From Bog-473 sp036489775 (lineage in GTDB: Bacteria > Actinomycetota > Acidimicrobiia > Acidimicrobiales > RAAP-2): a DNA stretch of 64,000 nucleotides. The notes under the pieces were generated by a model, which made no database searches, was not told where the DNA came from, and saw only the letters and a list, made by a program, of their open reading frames with translations. Shown here in pieces: positions 26,318-34,689 of the stretch. Positions within the stretch are counted from its first letter, which is position 1, and every line of letters begins with the position of its first letter. A program made the translations under genes and the position numbers. The DNA lies in contig DASXFC010000032.1 of NCBI GenBank assembly GCA_036489775.1, forward strand, positions 62,001 through 126,000, in the 5' to 3' direction.

Positions 26318-28051
26318 ATGCCCGATGCGTCGACCCTTCTCCTGCAACGTCTGCAGGCAGCTTTCGACACCATCGCGGCCGGCGCCGATCCCGTCCTGCG
26401 TCCCTCGGATCGGGCCGACTTCCAGTCCAACGGGGCCATGGCCCTGGCCAAGCAGGTCGGGCAATCACCGCGGGCCATCGCCGATCAGGTGGTGGCCGTG
26501 GCCCAGCTCGATGACATCTGCGCCGAGGTGGAGGTCAGCGGGCCCGGCTTCATCAACCTGACCTTGGCCGACGACTTCATCGCCACCCGGGCGGTCGAGC
26601 TGGCACGCGATCGGCGTCTGGGCGTCGTCGAGACGGCGCAGTCCGAAACCATCATCGTGGACTACTCGGGTCCCAACGTGGCCAAGGAGATGCACGTCGG
26701 CCACTTGCGCAGCACCATCATTGGTGACGCGCTGGTCCGGGTCCTCGGCTTCGTCGGGCACCGGGTCATCCGGGAGAACCACATCGGCGACTGGGGCACG
26801 CCCTTCGGGATGCTGATCGAGCAACTCCTCGATACCGGCGTTGCGGCCGACGCCGACCAGTTCTCGGTGCGCGACCTCAACCTCTTCTACGCCGATGCCC
26901 GCGCCCGCTTCGACACTGACGAGACCTTCGCCGAGCGCTGCCGTCACCGGGTCGTGCTGCTCCAGGCGGGCGATCCCGAGACGCTGCACCTCTGGCGCGT
27001 ACTGGTGGCCGAGAGCCTGCGCCACTGCGACGAGGTGTACCAGCTGCTCGGCGTGCTGCTCACCGACGCCGACGTGGTGGGGGAGAGCTTCTACAACCCC
27101 GAGCTGCCGGTGGTGGTCGACGAGCTGGCCGCCCAGGGCCTGTTGGTCGAAAACGACGGCGCCCTCTGCGTCTTCCCCGAGGGCTTCACCAATCGCGAGG
27201 GGGATCCGCTCCCGCTCATCGTGCGCAAGTCCGACGAGGGCTACGGCTACCCGGCCACCGATTTGGCCTGCGTGCGCGACCGCACCGAGCGGCTGGGCGC
27301 CGACCGCATCCTCTACGTGGTGGCCGCCGAACAGACGTTGCATTTCAAGATGGTGTTCGCCGTCTCCGCCCTGGCCGGGTACCTGGCCAACCTCGACCAG
27401 GCCGTCCACGTCAGCTTCGGCTTCGTGCTGGGCGCCGACGGCAAGAAGCTGGCCAGCCGCTCCGGTGAGTCCGAGCGCTTGATCGATCTGTTAACCGAGG
27501 GGGTGCGGCGAGCCCAGGCCAAGGTCGAGGAGAAGGCCGAGGAGCGCCCGAGCGACCTCACCCCGGCCCAGCAGGCGGTGGTCGCTCGCCAGCTCGGCAT
27601 CGGCGCCATCAAGTACGCCGACCTCTCCAACGACCGCATCCGTGACTACGTCTTCGACTGGGACCGCATGCTGGCCTCCGACGGCGACACCGGGCCGTAC
27701 CTCCAGTACGCCCACGCCCGTATCCGCTCCATCTTCCGCCGGGCCGGCACGCCGGCCCCTCCGCCGGGCACCGCCATCTCGGTGGCCGAGCCGGCCGAGC
27801 GCGCCCTGGCCCTGGCTCTGCTCGGGTTCAACGACGCGGTGGCCGCCACGGTGGAGGCTTTTAGCCCAGCCAAGCTCTGTACCTACCTTTTCGACCTGGC
27901 CCAGATCTTCAGCGGCTTCTACGACACCCTCAAGGTCCTGGTCGACGACGAGGCCACCCGGGCTTCCCGGCTGGCCCTGTGCGACCTGACCGCCCGGGTC
28001 CTGGCCCAGGGCCTCGACCTCCTCGGGATGGAGGCACCCGAGCAGATGTGA
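26318..28051 (+). CDS. argS: Arginyl-tRNA synthetase
   Basis: A class I synthetase of 577 residues that charges tRNA-Arg. It shows the N-terminal tRNA D-loop domain (residues 1-90), the HIGH-type motif VAKEMHVGHLRST (HVGH at 126-129), NHIGDWGTPFGMLIEQL, and a KMSKS-like loop GADGKKLASRSGE. The C-terminal anticodon domain ends with VLAQGLDLLGMEAPEQM, as is normal for ArgS. It appears complete. A hypothetical gene lies upstream and a short-chain dehydrogenase 100 nt downstream. Confidence 0.97.
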   Translation: MPDASTLLLQRLQAAFDTIAAGADPVLRPSDRADFQSNGAMALAKQVGQSPRAIADQVVAVAQLDDICAEVEVSGPGFINLTLADDFIATRAVELARDRRLGVVETAQSETIIVDYSGPNVAKEMHVGHLRSTIIGDALVRVLGFVGHRVIRENHIGDWGTPFGMLIEQLLDTGVAADADQFSVRDLNLFYADARARFDTDETFAERCRHRVVLLQAGDPETLHLWRVLVAESLRHCDEVYQLLGVLLTDADVVGESFYNPELPVVVDELAAQGLLVENDGALCVFPEGFTNREGDPLPLIVRKSDEGYGYPATDLACVRDRTERLGADRILYVVAAEQTLHFKMVFAVSALAGYLANLDQAVHVSFGFVLGADGKKLASRSGESERLIDLLTEGVRRAQAKVEEKAEERPSDLTPAQQAVVARQLGIGAIKYADLSNDRIRDYVFDWDRMLASDGDTGPYLQYAHARIRSIFRRAGTPAPPPGTAISVAEPAERALALALLGFNDAVAATVEAFSPAKLCTYLFDLAQIFSGFYDTLKVLVDDEATRASRLALCDLTARVLAQGLDLLGMEAPEQM

Positions 28052-28151
28052 GGCCTGGCGCGGGTTGGGACGCGGCGGGTGGCCTGCCCTATCCTCAGGC
28101 CGGCACACGCCGACGGCCCGGGGAACGGGCCCATGAAGGAGCAAGAAGCGA

Positions 28152-28928
28152 ATGGATCTGCAGGGCTCGTCCGCAATCGTTACCGGAGGGGCCTCGGGCC
28201 TCGGTGCCGCCACTTCTCGTCTGCTGGCTGAGAAGGGCGTCCGCGTCGTGGTAGCCGACCTCCAGGAGGACAAGGGCACCGAGCTGGCCAAGGAGATCGG
28301 TGGCATCTTCGTCCAGGTCGACGTGACCAAACCCGAGCCGGTGATCGAAGCCGTCGACGCGGCCGTCGAGATGGCTCCGCTGCGTTCGCTGGTCAACTGC
28401 GCCGGGATCGGCTGGGCCACCCGCACCATCGGCCGGGACGGGGAGTACTCCTCGGCCGCCGACCTCGACCAGTACCGCCGCGTCATCGAGATCAACCTCA
28501 TCGGCACCTACAACTGCATCCGCCTGGCCGCCACCAAGATGTCGCTCAACGAGCCTGACGTCGACGGCGCCCGTGGGGCCATCGTGAACACCGCCTCGGT
28601 GGCGGCCGAGGACGGCCAGATCGGTCAGGCCGCCTACTCGTCCTCCAAGGGCGGCGTGGTCGGCATGACGCTCCCGGTCGCCCGTGACCTCTCGGTGGTC
28701 GGCATCCGGGTCAACACCATCCTCCCCGGCCTGATCGACACGCCGATCTACGGCGCCGGCGAGGGCTCGGAGGCCTTCAAGGGCAAGCTGGCCCAGGACG
28801 TGCTCTTCCCCAAGCGCCTGGGGTACTCGACCGAGTTCGCCACTCTGGCCGTCGAGCTGCTGAGCAACTCGTACATGAACGCCGAGTCGATCCGCATCGA
28901 CGCCGGTATCCGGATGCAGCCCAAATAG
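28152..28928 (+). CDS. Short-chain dehydrogenase (3-hydroxyacyl-CoA dehydrogenase-like)
   Basis: A classical SDR of 258 residues. The NAD-binding motif TGGASGLGAATSRLLAEKG, NCAGIG and the catalytic set NTASVAAEDGQIGQAAY with YSSSK are present. The overall pattern, with GRDG and DGQIGQAAYSSSKGGV, is closest to type 2 3-hydroxyacyl-CoA dehydrogenases (HSD17B10-like), suggesting fatty acid or branched-chain acyl-CoA oxidation. AAGGAGCAAGAAGCGA precedes the ATG. A GC-rich hairpin (GGCCCG/CGGGCC) lies about 30 nt before the start. Confidence 0.9.
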   Translation: MDLQGSSAIVTGGASGLGAATSRLLAEKGVRVVVADLQEDKGTELAKEIGGIFVQVDVTKPEPVIEAVDAAVEMAPLRSLVNCAGIGWATRTIGRDGEYSSAADLDQYRRVIEINLIGTYNCIRLAATKMSLNEPDVDGARGAIVNTASVAAEDGQIGQAAYSSSKGGVVGMTLPVARDLSVVGIRVNTILPGLIDTPIYGAGEGSEAFKGKLAQDVLFPKRLGYSTEFATLAVELLSNSYMNAESIRIDAGIRMQPK

Positions 28929-28964
28929 TCAGCACCGCATCGTCATGGGGGAGAGGATCAGCCG

Positions 28965-29900
28965 ATGATCGATCCTGAAATCGAGCCGATCGTCGCGCTC
29001 ATCCCGAAGATGGGCATCGAAGACCCGGTCAAGGCGCGGGTCGCCTTCACACAGCTGATCGAGTCGATGCGGGCGGACATCCCCGGCATCGAAACCCTCG
29101 ACATCGAGGATCGGATGGTGCCGGGGTGGGAGGGCGACCCTGACGTCGGGATCAGGATCTACTCGCCCAAGGAGCGGTCCACGCCGTCGCCCGGGGTGCT
29201 GATGATCCACGGGGGCGGCTTCGTGGTCGGCAGTGTCGAAGGCGAGCACGCCAACGGGGCCGGACTGGCCCGGACGACGGGTGCCGTCGTCGTGTCGGTC
29301 GAGTACCGGTTGGCGCCCGAGCATCCGTACCCGGCCGGGTTGCACGACTGCTACAGCGTGCTGCGCTGGTTCGCCGGCCACGCCGGCGAACTGGGTGTGG
29401 ACCCGGCCCGCATTGCTCTCAATGGCACCAGTGCGGGCGGCGGGTTGGCCGCGGCCACTGCCCTACTCGCCCGCGATCTCGGCGGGCCGGCGCTGTGCTT
29501 CCAGATGCTGCACATCCCCGAACTCGACGACCGCCTCGAGACACCTTCGATGGTGCGTTTCACCGACTCGCCGCTGTGGAACCGCCCGCAGGCCGTACTC
29601 AGTTGGCAGTACTACCTGGGCGAGCTGCACGATGGCGACGTCCCCATCTATGCCGCCCCGGCCCGCGCCAGTGATTTGACCGGTCTGCCGCCGGCCTACG
29701 TGTCGACGGCCGAAGAGGATCCGCTGCGCGACGAGGGCATCCTCTATGCGCTCGCTCTCCTCCAGGCCGGCGTATCGGTCGAACTGCACCAGTTCCCCGG
29801 CACCTTCCACGGTTCGACCCTGGTTGCCACGGCCCATATTTCCAAGCGGGCCAACAAGGAGTCGATCGTCGCTCTGCGCCGGGCCCTCGGGGTCGATTGA
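28965..29900 (+). CDS. HSL-family alpha/beta hydrolase (esterase)
   Basis: An esterase/lipase of 311 residues in the hormone-sensitive lipase family. The oxyanion motif MIHGGGFVVGSVEGEHAN, nucleophile GTSAGGGLAAA, acid region STAEEDPLRDEG and terminal histidine FPGTFHGS are all present. GAGAGG lies shortly before the ATG. It follows the SDR gene after 36 nt and may be co-transcribed with it. Confidence 0.9.
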   Translation: MIDPEIEPIVALIPKMGIEDPVKARVAFTQLIESMRADIPGIETLDIEDRMVPGWEGDPDVGIRIYSPKERSTPSPGVLMIHGGGFVVGSVEGEHANGAGLARTTGAVVVSVEYRLAPEHPYPAGLHDCYSVLRWFAGHAGELGVDPARIALNGTSAGGGLAAATALLARDLGGPALCFQMLHIPELDDRLETPSMVRFTDSPLWNRPQAVLSWQYYLGELHDGDVPIYAAPARASDLTGLPPAYVSTAEEDPLRDEGILYALALLQAGVSVELHQFPGTFHGSTLVATAHISKRANKESIVALRRALGVD

Positions 29901-30082
29901 CCCTTTGAGTGAACCTCCGAATCCGCCGTTGCAATAGAGGTGCGATTCACGCAAAACCAGTGCAAATCAAGCGATTTTGTGGTTATCCACAGGGTTCCCT
30001 GGTACAACTACCTTGATCCGCCTGAGTCTCTTCGGGGGCCAGGCTTTGCCGAGGGCGCCTTATTAGGCGCCCTTTGGCGCGT
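29901..30082. other. AT-richer intergenic stretch
   Basis: This gap is visibly less GC-rich than its surroundings. It holds one perfect DnaA-box 9-mer (TTATCCACA, 29983-29991) and a strong hairpin (listed separately). I see no gene or tRNA in it. The drop in GC continues through the NYN remnant and may mark acquired DNA. Confidence 0.5.
30052..30073. terminator. Perfect 9-bp hairpin
   Basis: AGGGCGCCT, loop TATT, AGGCGCCCT: a perfect 9-bp stem. It sits 10 nt beyond the end of the NYN remnant on the minus strand and about 150 nt after the esterase on the plus strand. There is no long T-run on either side, so termination is plausible rather than certain. Confidence 0.5.
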
Positions 30083-30549
30083 CTAGGGCTCCCATTTTGG
30101 GGGCCGGAATATATTTTTGCCATCCGGCCCGGTAATCGGAGATGGCAATTGAGCCCTCGCCGGGTGATTTTTCCTCAGGTTTCTTTTGTCGTTTCCGTGA
30201 AGGTGCCGTGATTGGCCGGTGTGTTCATGTGGGTTGCATGTGATCACTTGGACGCCCAGGCTTTGCGCCATATCAATCGACTCTTGAAGATCTGAATCAT
30301 TCGAAATGACGAGTGCACACTTCATTTCTTTATGCGCGGCGTCCCACACAAGGTTTGTTGCGAGCTTGACGTCGGAACCCTTTTCTTCTGTGATCCGAGC
30401 ATCGTCATACCAGCTCCCGTTTGTTCGCCGACGGGCCAAAGGACCCTTTTCGTCCGGGTTACGAATCTGCCGAGGTGGATCTCAATCTCGGGAATCGTGC
30501 CAAGTGCCCGCAGTGGAGTCCTTCCGTCGATGTAGACGATTGTGTCCAC
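30083..30549 (-). pseudogene. NYN-domain (PIN-like) ribonuclease remnant, deleted and frameshifted
   Basis: The N-terminus (GTG 30549) reads VDTIVYIDG, the NYN nuclease start, but jumps directly to RTPLRALGTIPEIEIHLGRF, skipping about 50 residues that normally follow YxDG(F)N. The frame is then lost near an AAAAGGG run (about 30443-30449). The C-terminal half continues in another frame with ITEEKGSDVKLATNLV, ALVISNDSDLQESI and FRPPKW, all typical of the family. So there is an internal deletion plus a one-base shift. The intact form would be a small RNase of unknown target. Low GC suggests horizontal origin. Confidence 0.7.
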
Positions 30550-30635
30550 TGAAGGATGCTACGGGACTGGCCAACGAGCTTGCCTAAAAGCGAGACTTGG
30601 CGAATCCCACTGCAAGAAAAAGCCAGAATTATGGC

Positions 30636-31628
30636 TCAGGCTGCTTTGGGTGCTTCGGCTTGCGCCTTGGGGTCCTCGTCGGCACTGGACAAAGCTCGCC
30701 ACAGGGCCCGGTAGTTCGGGTACGTGATGGCATCGGTCACGTACCCGGCTCGTTCCAGCTCGGCGTGGAAGGCCGGGAGGTTGCGCCAAGGGATACCCAT
30801 GTCGACGTGGTGGGCCAGGTGCCATCCGGTGTTATAGGGAACGAACCAGAAGCGGGCCAGCAGTGACTGTCGCACGTTGTGCGTGGTGGCCCGCCGGTCC
30901 TTGCTCCGTTCCATGCCGCCGTGCTCGGCGATCGAGCGCAACCGGTTGATGACACGCCACTGGGTCATCCAGGGCAGCCACCACAGCAGCGGGTAGATCC
31001 ACCAGCGTCCGGTGACCAACCACGACACCGCCCACAGCACCGCCTGGACGCCCAGGATCGAAAGACCGATCGGTCTGAACTGGGCATTGTTCTTGGTGTT
31101 CTTGATGAGCGGGACGAAGTTCTTCCAGCCCGAGATCCCGATGGCGTCGCGGAAGAGGCGACGGCGCAGGGCGGCCCGGGTGCAGGGATAGGGGCCGTAG
31201 AAGGCCATGTCGGGTTCGGCCGGTCCGAACTCGTCCTTGTGGTGGGCGAAGTGGACGCGTCGGTACAGCTGGACCGGCGTCCACGCCGGGTAGGCGATCA
31301 GCCATTTGCCGATCTCATCGTTCAGCGTCTTGTTCGAGAAGAGCAGCTTGTGGGCCGACTCGTGCATCAGGATGGCGAAGCGGGCGTACATCGGGCCCAT
31401 GAGGATGAAGGCGATCAAGTAGCTCCACCAGCTGTTGAGCCACACCGCGCCACCGACCAGGACGACCACCCAGAACCAGACCATCAAGACCGAGATGGCG
31501 TTGCGCAGGTTGGGGATGCGGCGCAGCGCCGGGCGGATGTCCGGGATGGCCATGCCGTTGGCCAGCAACCGCTCGCTCGGCAGCACCTCGGGCCGGTCTT
31601 CGATGTCGGGCACCATGGTGGCGGCCAT
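30636..31628 (-). CDS. Membrane fatty acid desaturase
   Basis: A di-iron membrane desaturase of 330 residues. The three histidine boxes are HESAHKLL, HFAHHKDE and WHLAHHVDMG, separated by hydrophobic helices (VLMVWFWVVVLVGGAVWL, YLIAFILMG, ILGVQAVLWAVSWLV). It probably introduces double bonds into acyl lipids; regiospecificity cannot be told. Start ATG 31628 or ATG 31616. Only 26 nt separate it from the divergent PaaX-type regulator, which is its likely regulator. Confidence 0.9.
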   Translation of the reverse strand: MAATMVPDIEDRPEVLPSERLLANGMAIPDIRPALRRIPNLRNAISVLMVWFWVVVLVGGAVWLNSWWSYLIAFILMGPMYARFAILMHESAHKLLFSNKTLNDEIGKWLIAYPAWTPVQLYRRVHFAHHKDEFGPAEPDMAFYGPYPCTRAALRRRLFRDAIGISGWKNFVPLIKNTKNNAQFRPIGLSILGVQAVLWAVSWLVTGRWWIYPLLWWLPWMTQWRVINRLRSIAEHGGMERSKDRRATTHNVRQSLLARFWFVPYNTGWHLAHHVDMGIPWRNLPAFHAELERAGYVTDAITYPNYRALWRALSSADEDPKAQAEAPKAA

Positions 31629-31660
31629 GCTCTTATATTACACTTTCTCGTCAGATGACG
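31629..31660. promoter_or_regulatory. Shared desaturase/PaaX control region with inverted repeat
   Basis: The 26-nt gap is AT-rich (CTTATATTACACTTTC). The perfect inverted repeat CGTCA-GA-TGACG (31649-31660) covers the PaaX start codon at 31655. This is a candidate operator for the PaaX-like protein. With so little space, both promoters must overlap the coding starts. Confidence 0.45.
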
Positions 31661-32404
31661 CAAGATAGTAAGAGACCGTTCACCGCCCGCTCGGTTCTGG
31701 CCAGCGGCTTGCTCGGCATGGACCCACCCGAGCTGCCGGTGGCCCAACTAATCCGCCTGACCAGCTTGTTCGGCCTCAGCGAGAACCGGGCCCGGGTCGC
31801 CCTGAGCCGGATGGTGGCAACCGGGGAGGTCACGACAGACGGAGCGGGTTGTTACCGGTTGGCCGGTCGCCTGGCCGAGCGCCAGGCTCGCCAATCGGCC
31901 AGCCGATCCGGTCGCACCCTCACCTACCGCGGCGATTGGCACCTGGTGATGGTCACGACGTCGGGGAGTTCGGCCGAGGTCCGCACCACCCGGCGCCGTG
32001 CCTTGGCCTATGCCCGCCTCTCGGAGTTGCGCGAAGGGGTGTGGATGCGGCCGGCCAATATCGATCTGCACCTCCACGACGGGGTCGGCGCTGACCTCGA
32101 GGTGATGACGGCTCGACCCGAGGATGCGCTGGAGCTGGTCGACCGCCTCTGGGACCTGGCGGCCTGGTCGGCCCGCGCCACCGAACTCTTGGACCAGATG
32201 CGCGCCTTGCGACCCGAGCAACCGGGGGATCTGGCGCCCGGGTTCGAACTCTCGGCCGCCGTGCTGCGCCATTTGCAGGCCGACCCGTTGCTGCCCGACC
32301 CCTTGCTGCCTGCGGCATGGCCCGGAGCTGCGCTGCGACGGGACTACGACACCTGGGATGCCCGCTACCGGACCACTCTTCGCACCTGGAGCCGAGCCGA
32401 CTAG
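31655..32404 (+). CDS. PaaX family transcriptional regulator
   Basis: A 249-residue PaaX-type repressor. The N-terminal winged helix is visible as LIRLTSLFGLSENRARVALS followed by RMVATGEV, then the family's central TYRGDWHLVMVTTSG and LSELREGVWMRPANID. PaaX family members usually sense aryl- or acyl-CoA esters. Divergent from the desaturase gene with a candidate operator at the start codon, suggesting control of membrane lipid desaturation by an acyl-CoA; this is inference. The DegT gene follows 36 nt downstream. Confidence 0.88.
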   Translation: MTQDSKRPFTARSVLASGLLGMDPPELPVAQLIRLTSLFGLSENRARVALSRMVATGEVTTDGAGCYRLAGRLAERQARQSASRSGRTLTYRGDWHLVMVTTSGSSAEVRTTRRRALAYARLSELREGVWMRPANIDLHLHDGVGADLEVMTARPEDALELVDRLWDLAAWSARATELLDQMRALRPEQPGDLAPGFELSAAVLRHLQADPLLPDPLLPAAWPGAALRRDYDTWDARYRTTLRTWSRAD

Positions 32405-32440
32405 GTTCGTCGCCGAAGGTTGCGGCAGATCGGGAGGGAC

Positions 32441-33703
32441 ATGCCGAAGTCCGAGCTTGCGGTGGACGGGGGCCCGCCAGTTCGGCCGAACCTGCTCGAA
32501 TTCCCCAAAGGCGCGGGGTTGCTGGGCGACGAGGAACGCGCCGCCGTCCTCGAGGTACTCGAGAGCCGCTCGCTCTTCCGCTACTACGGCCCGCACTTGC
32601 TGGGCAAGGTGTCCCAGTTCGAAGAGGCGCTGGCCGCGCGGGTCGGGACTTCCTTCGCCGTGGCCACCTCAAGTGGCACGGCGGCGCTGCGCTGCTGCCT
32701 TGCTGCCCTCGGTGTCGGTTGCGGCGACGAGGTCATTGTGCCGGCTTTCACATTCATCGCCACCGTGAACCCCGCGGTGGTGGCGGGTGCGGTCCCGGTC
32801 TTCGCCGAGGTGGACGACAGCTTGGGACTCGACGCGGCCGATGTCGCCGCCAAGATCACACCCAAGACTGCGGCCGTCCTGGCCGTGCACCTCGAGAACG
32901 CGGCCTGCGATCTCGATCCGTTGCTCGAGGTCACTGCGGCGGCGGGTGTGCCATTGGTGGAGGATGCCGCCCAGGCCATGGGCGTGACCTACCGGGGCCG
33001 GGCCGTGGGCAGCATCGGTGTCCTCGGTGCCTTCTCGCTCCAGCTTGAGAAGAACGTGACCGCGGGCGAGGGCGGCGCGGTCACCACCTCTGATGAACGG
33101 CTCTACCAACGGGCGTCGCGCTACCAGGACCAGGGCGGCCAATTCGTCACCAGCTACATGGGCGAGCGCGGTGGCGAGTTCGAAGAGGTGTTCGCCGGCG
33201 AGAACCTGCGGATGACCGAGATCGGGGGCGCCATCGCCGGTGTCCAGCTCAGTCGGCTCACCGGCCTGCTCGAGCGCCTGCGCCAGAACTACCGGCGGGT
33301 GACCAACGGAGTCGGGGCCCCGCCCGGCATGGTGGCTCGGCGTATCCCCGACCCGGACGGCCACGGGGGGTCGAGTGTGACCTGGTTCTTGCCCGAGCCC
33401 TCGGTGGCCCGGCGTTTCGCCCGTGCCCTGGTGGCCGAAGGCGTCCCGTGCGCCCAGATGTACCGGGGCAAGCCGGTATACCTGACGCCCGCCATCTTGG
33501 AACGACGCACGGTCTCCATGAAGGGGGGACCGTGGCACTGCGCCGAGCATCCGACATCGGTCGAATACGGCGAGGGGCTCTGCCCGCGGACCGAGGAGCT
33601 GGTGGCGCGGTCGATCATCGTGCCCATCGGTCCCCAATGGTCGGGCCCGGAGTGTGACCAGGTGGTCGAAGCGGTGCGCAAAGTGGCGGAACACCTGCTG
33701 TGA
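32441..33703 (+). CDS. DegT/DnrJ/EryC1/StrS family PLP-dependent aminotransferase
   Basis: A 420-residue sugar aminotransferase-type protein. TSSGTAALRCCLAALGVGCG binds the cofactor phosphate region, VEDAAQAMG holds the PLP-pairing Asp, and the Schiff-base lysine is in FSLQLEKNVTAGEGGAVTT. Start ATG 32441 has GGGAGGG upstream. Its stop overlaps the next gene's GTG by 4 nt (GTGA). Members usually aminate nucleotide-linked keto sugars or inosose-type cyclitols. No nucleotide-sugar genes are nearby, which with the two coupled partners suggests a cyclitol or free-sugar pathway. Confidence 0.9.
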   Translation: MPKSELAVDGGPPVRPNLLEFPKGAGLLGDEERAAVLEVLESRSLFRYYGPHLLGKVSQFEEALAARVGTSFAVATSSGTAALRCCLAALGVGCGDEVIVPAFTFIATVNPAVVAGAVPVFAEVDDSLGLDAADVAAKITPKTAAVLAVHLENAACDLDPLLEVTAAAGVPLVEDAAQAMGVTYRGRAVGSIGVLGAFSLQLEKNVTAGEGGAVTTSDERLYQRASRYQDQGGQFVTSYMGERGGEFEEVFAGENLRMTEIGGAIAGVQLSRLTGLLERLRQNYRRVTNGVGAPPGMVARRIPDPDGHGGSSVTWFLPEPSVARRFARALVAEGVPCAQMYRGKPVYLTPAILERRTVSMKGGPWHCAEHPTSVEYGEGLCPRTEELVARSIIVPIGPQWSGPECDQVVEAVRKVAEHLL

Positions 33704-34689
33704 GCGTCCGGGTCGGGGTGGTGGGGTGTGGCACCATCGCCCGGCGCGTCCACATCCCAGGCTTGCAAGCGGCCGGCGCCGAGCTCACCGCGTTCACCAG
33801 TCGAACCAGGGCCTCGGCCGAGGAGACGGCCCGAGAATGTGGCGGTGGCACTGTGCTCGACACGTGGTCGGAATTGGTAGTGCGCCCGGACGTGGACCTG
33901 GTCGACATCTGCACGCCCAACGCGCTGCACGCCGAGATCGCGGTGGCGGCAGCCGAGGCCGGGAAGCACGTTCTGGTCGAGAAGCCCATGGCCCTCACTG
34001 TGGCCGAAGCCGATCGCATGATCGCCGCCGCTCGAGCCGGCGGAGTGGCACTGGTGCCGGCCCAGAACTCGCGGTTTCTGGCACCCTTCGTCGCCATGCG
34101 TGAAGCGGTGGCCCGGGCCGACGTGGGGGAGGTCCGGGCCTTTCGGTGCGCCTGGGGTCATGGAGGACCGGAGGGATGGGCGGCGGGCGCAAAGTGGTTC
34201 CGTCAGCGCGAGGCGTCCGGAGGTGGGGCGCTGATTGACCTCGGTGTTCATGCGGCCGACCTGCTGCGCTCGGTGCTGGGCGATGAACCCATGCAGGTGG
34301 CGGCCATGACCAGTCCGGGCGCCACCGGTGATGTCGAGGACCTGGCCCAACTGGTGGTTCGGTTCGCCAGGGGGGCCATCGGGACCCTCCAAGCGAGCTG
34401 GGCCGTAGCAGACGGCAATGACAACCAACTGACGATTCAAGGGACGCACGGTACCCTGCATCTCGACCACCGTGCCCTCCCCCTTCTCTCGACCGGGCAG
34501 GGTGCACCGACCCGGTTGACCATGCCGGATCCCTGCCCCACGTTGTTCGAGCTGGTGATCGCCGCGCTGAGTGCGGGGACCGCCTTGCCGATCACCGCCG
34601 AGGACGGCCGGGCCGCGGTGGCACTGGTGGAAGCCGCTTACCGATCGAGCGCCTCCGGCCGGGTCGAGCCCGTCGACGGTGCGGCGTGA
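33700..34689 (+). CDS. Gfo/Idh/MocA family oxidoreductase
   Basis: A 329-residue NAD(P)-dependent sugar/cyclitol dehydrogenase. The Rossmann motif VGVVGCGTIARRVHIPGL, the catalytic-lysine motif VLVEKPMALTVAEADRM and the active-site region GALIDLGVHAADLLRSVLG are clear. It overlaps the genes on both sides by 4 nt, so it is the middle member of a three-gene translational unit. It may supply the keto substrate for the upstream aminotransferase, as in inosose or amino-sugar pathways; this is inference. Confidence 0.92.
   Translation: MSVRVGVVGCGTIARRVHIPGLQAAGAELTAFTSRTRASAEETARECGGGTVLDTWSELVVRPDVDLVDICTPNALHAEIAVAAAEAGKHVLVEKPMALTVAEADRMIAAARAGGVALVPAQNSRFLAPFVAMREAVARADVGEVRAFRCAWGHGGPEGWAAGAKWFRQREASGGGALIDLGVHAADLLRSVLGDEPMQVAAMTSPGATGDVEDLAQLVVRFARGAIGTLQASWAVADGNDNQLTIQGTHGTLHLDHRALPLLSTGQGAPTRLTMPDPCPTLFELVIAALSAGTALPITAEDGRAAVALVEAAYRSSASGRVEPVDGAA

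Noticed and set aside
29983..29991. Perfect DnaA box as a sign of an origin
   Set aside because: Only one box, no dnaA/dnaN genes and no box cluster nearby; probably chance or a minor DnaA-binding site.
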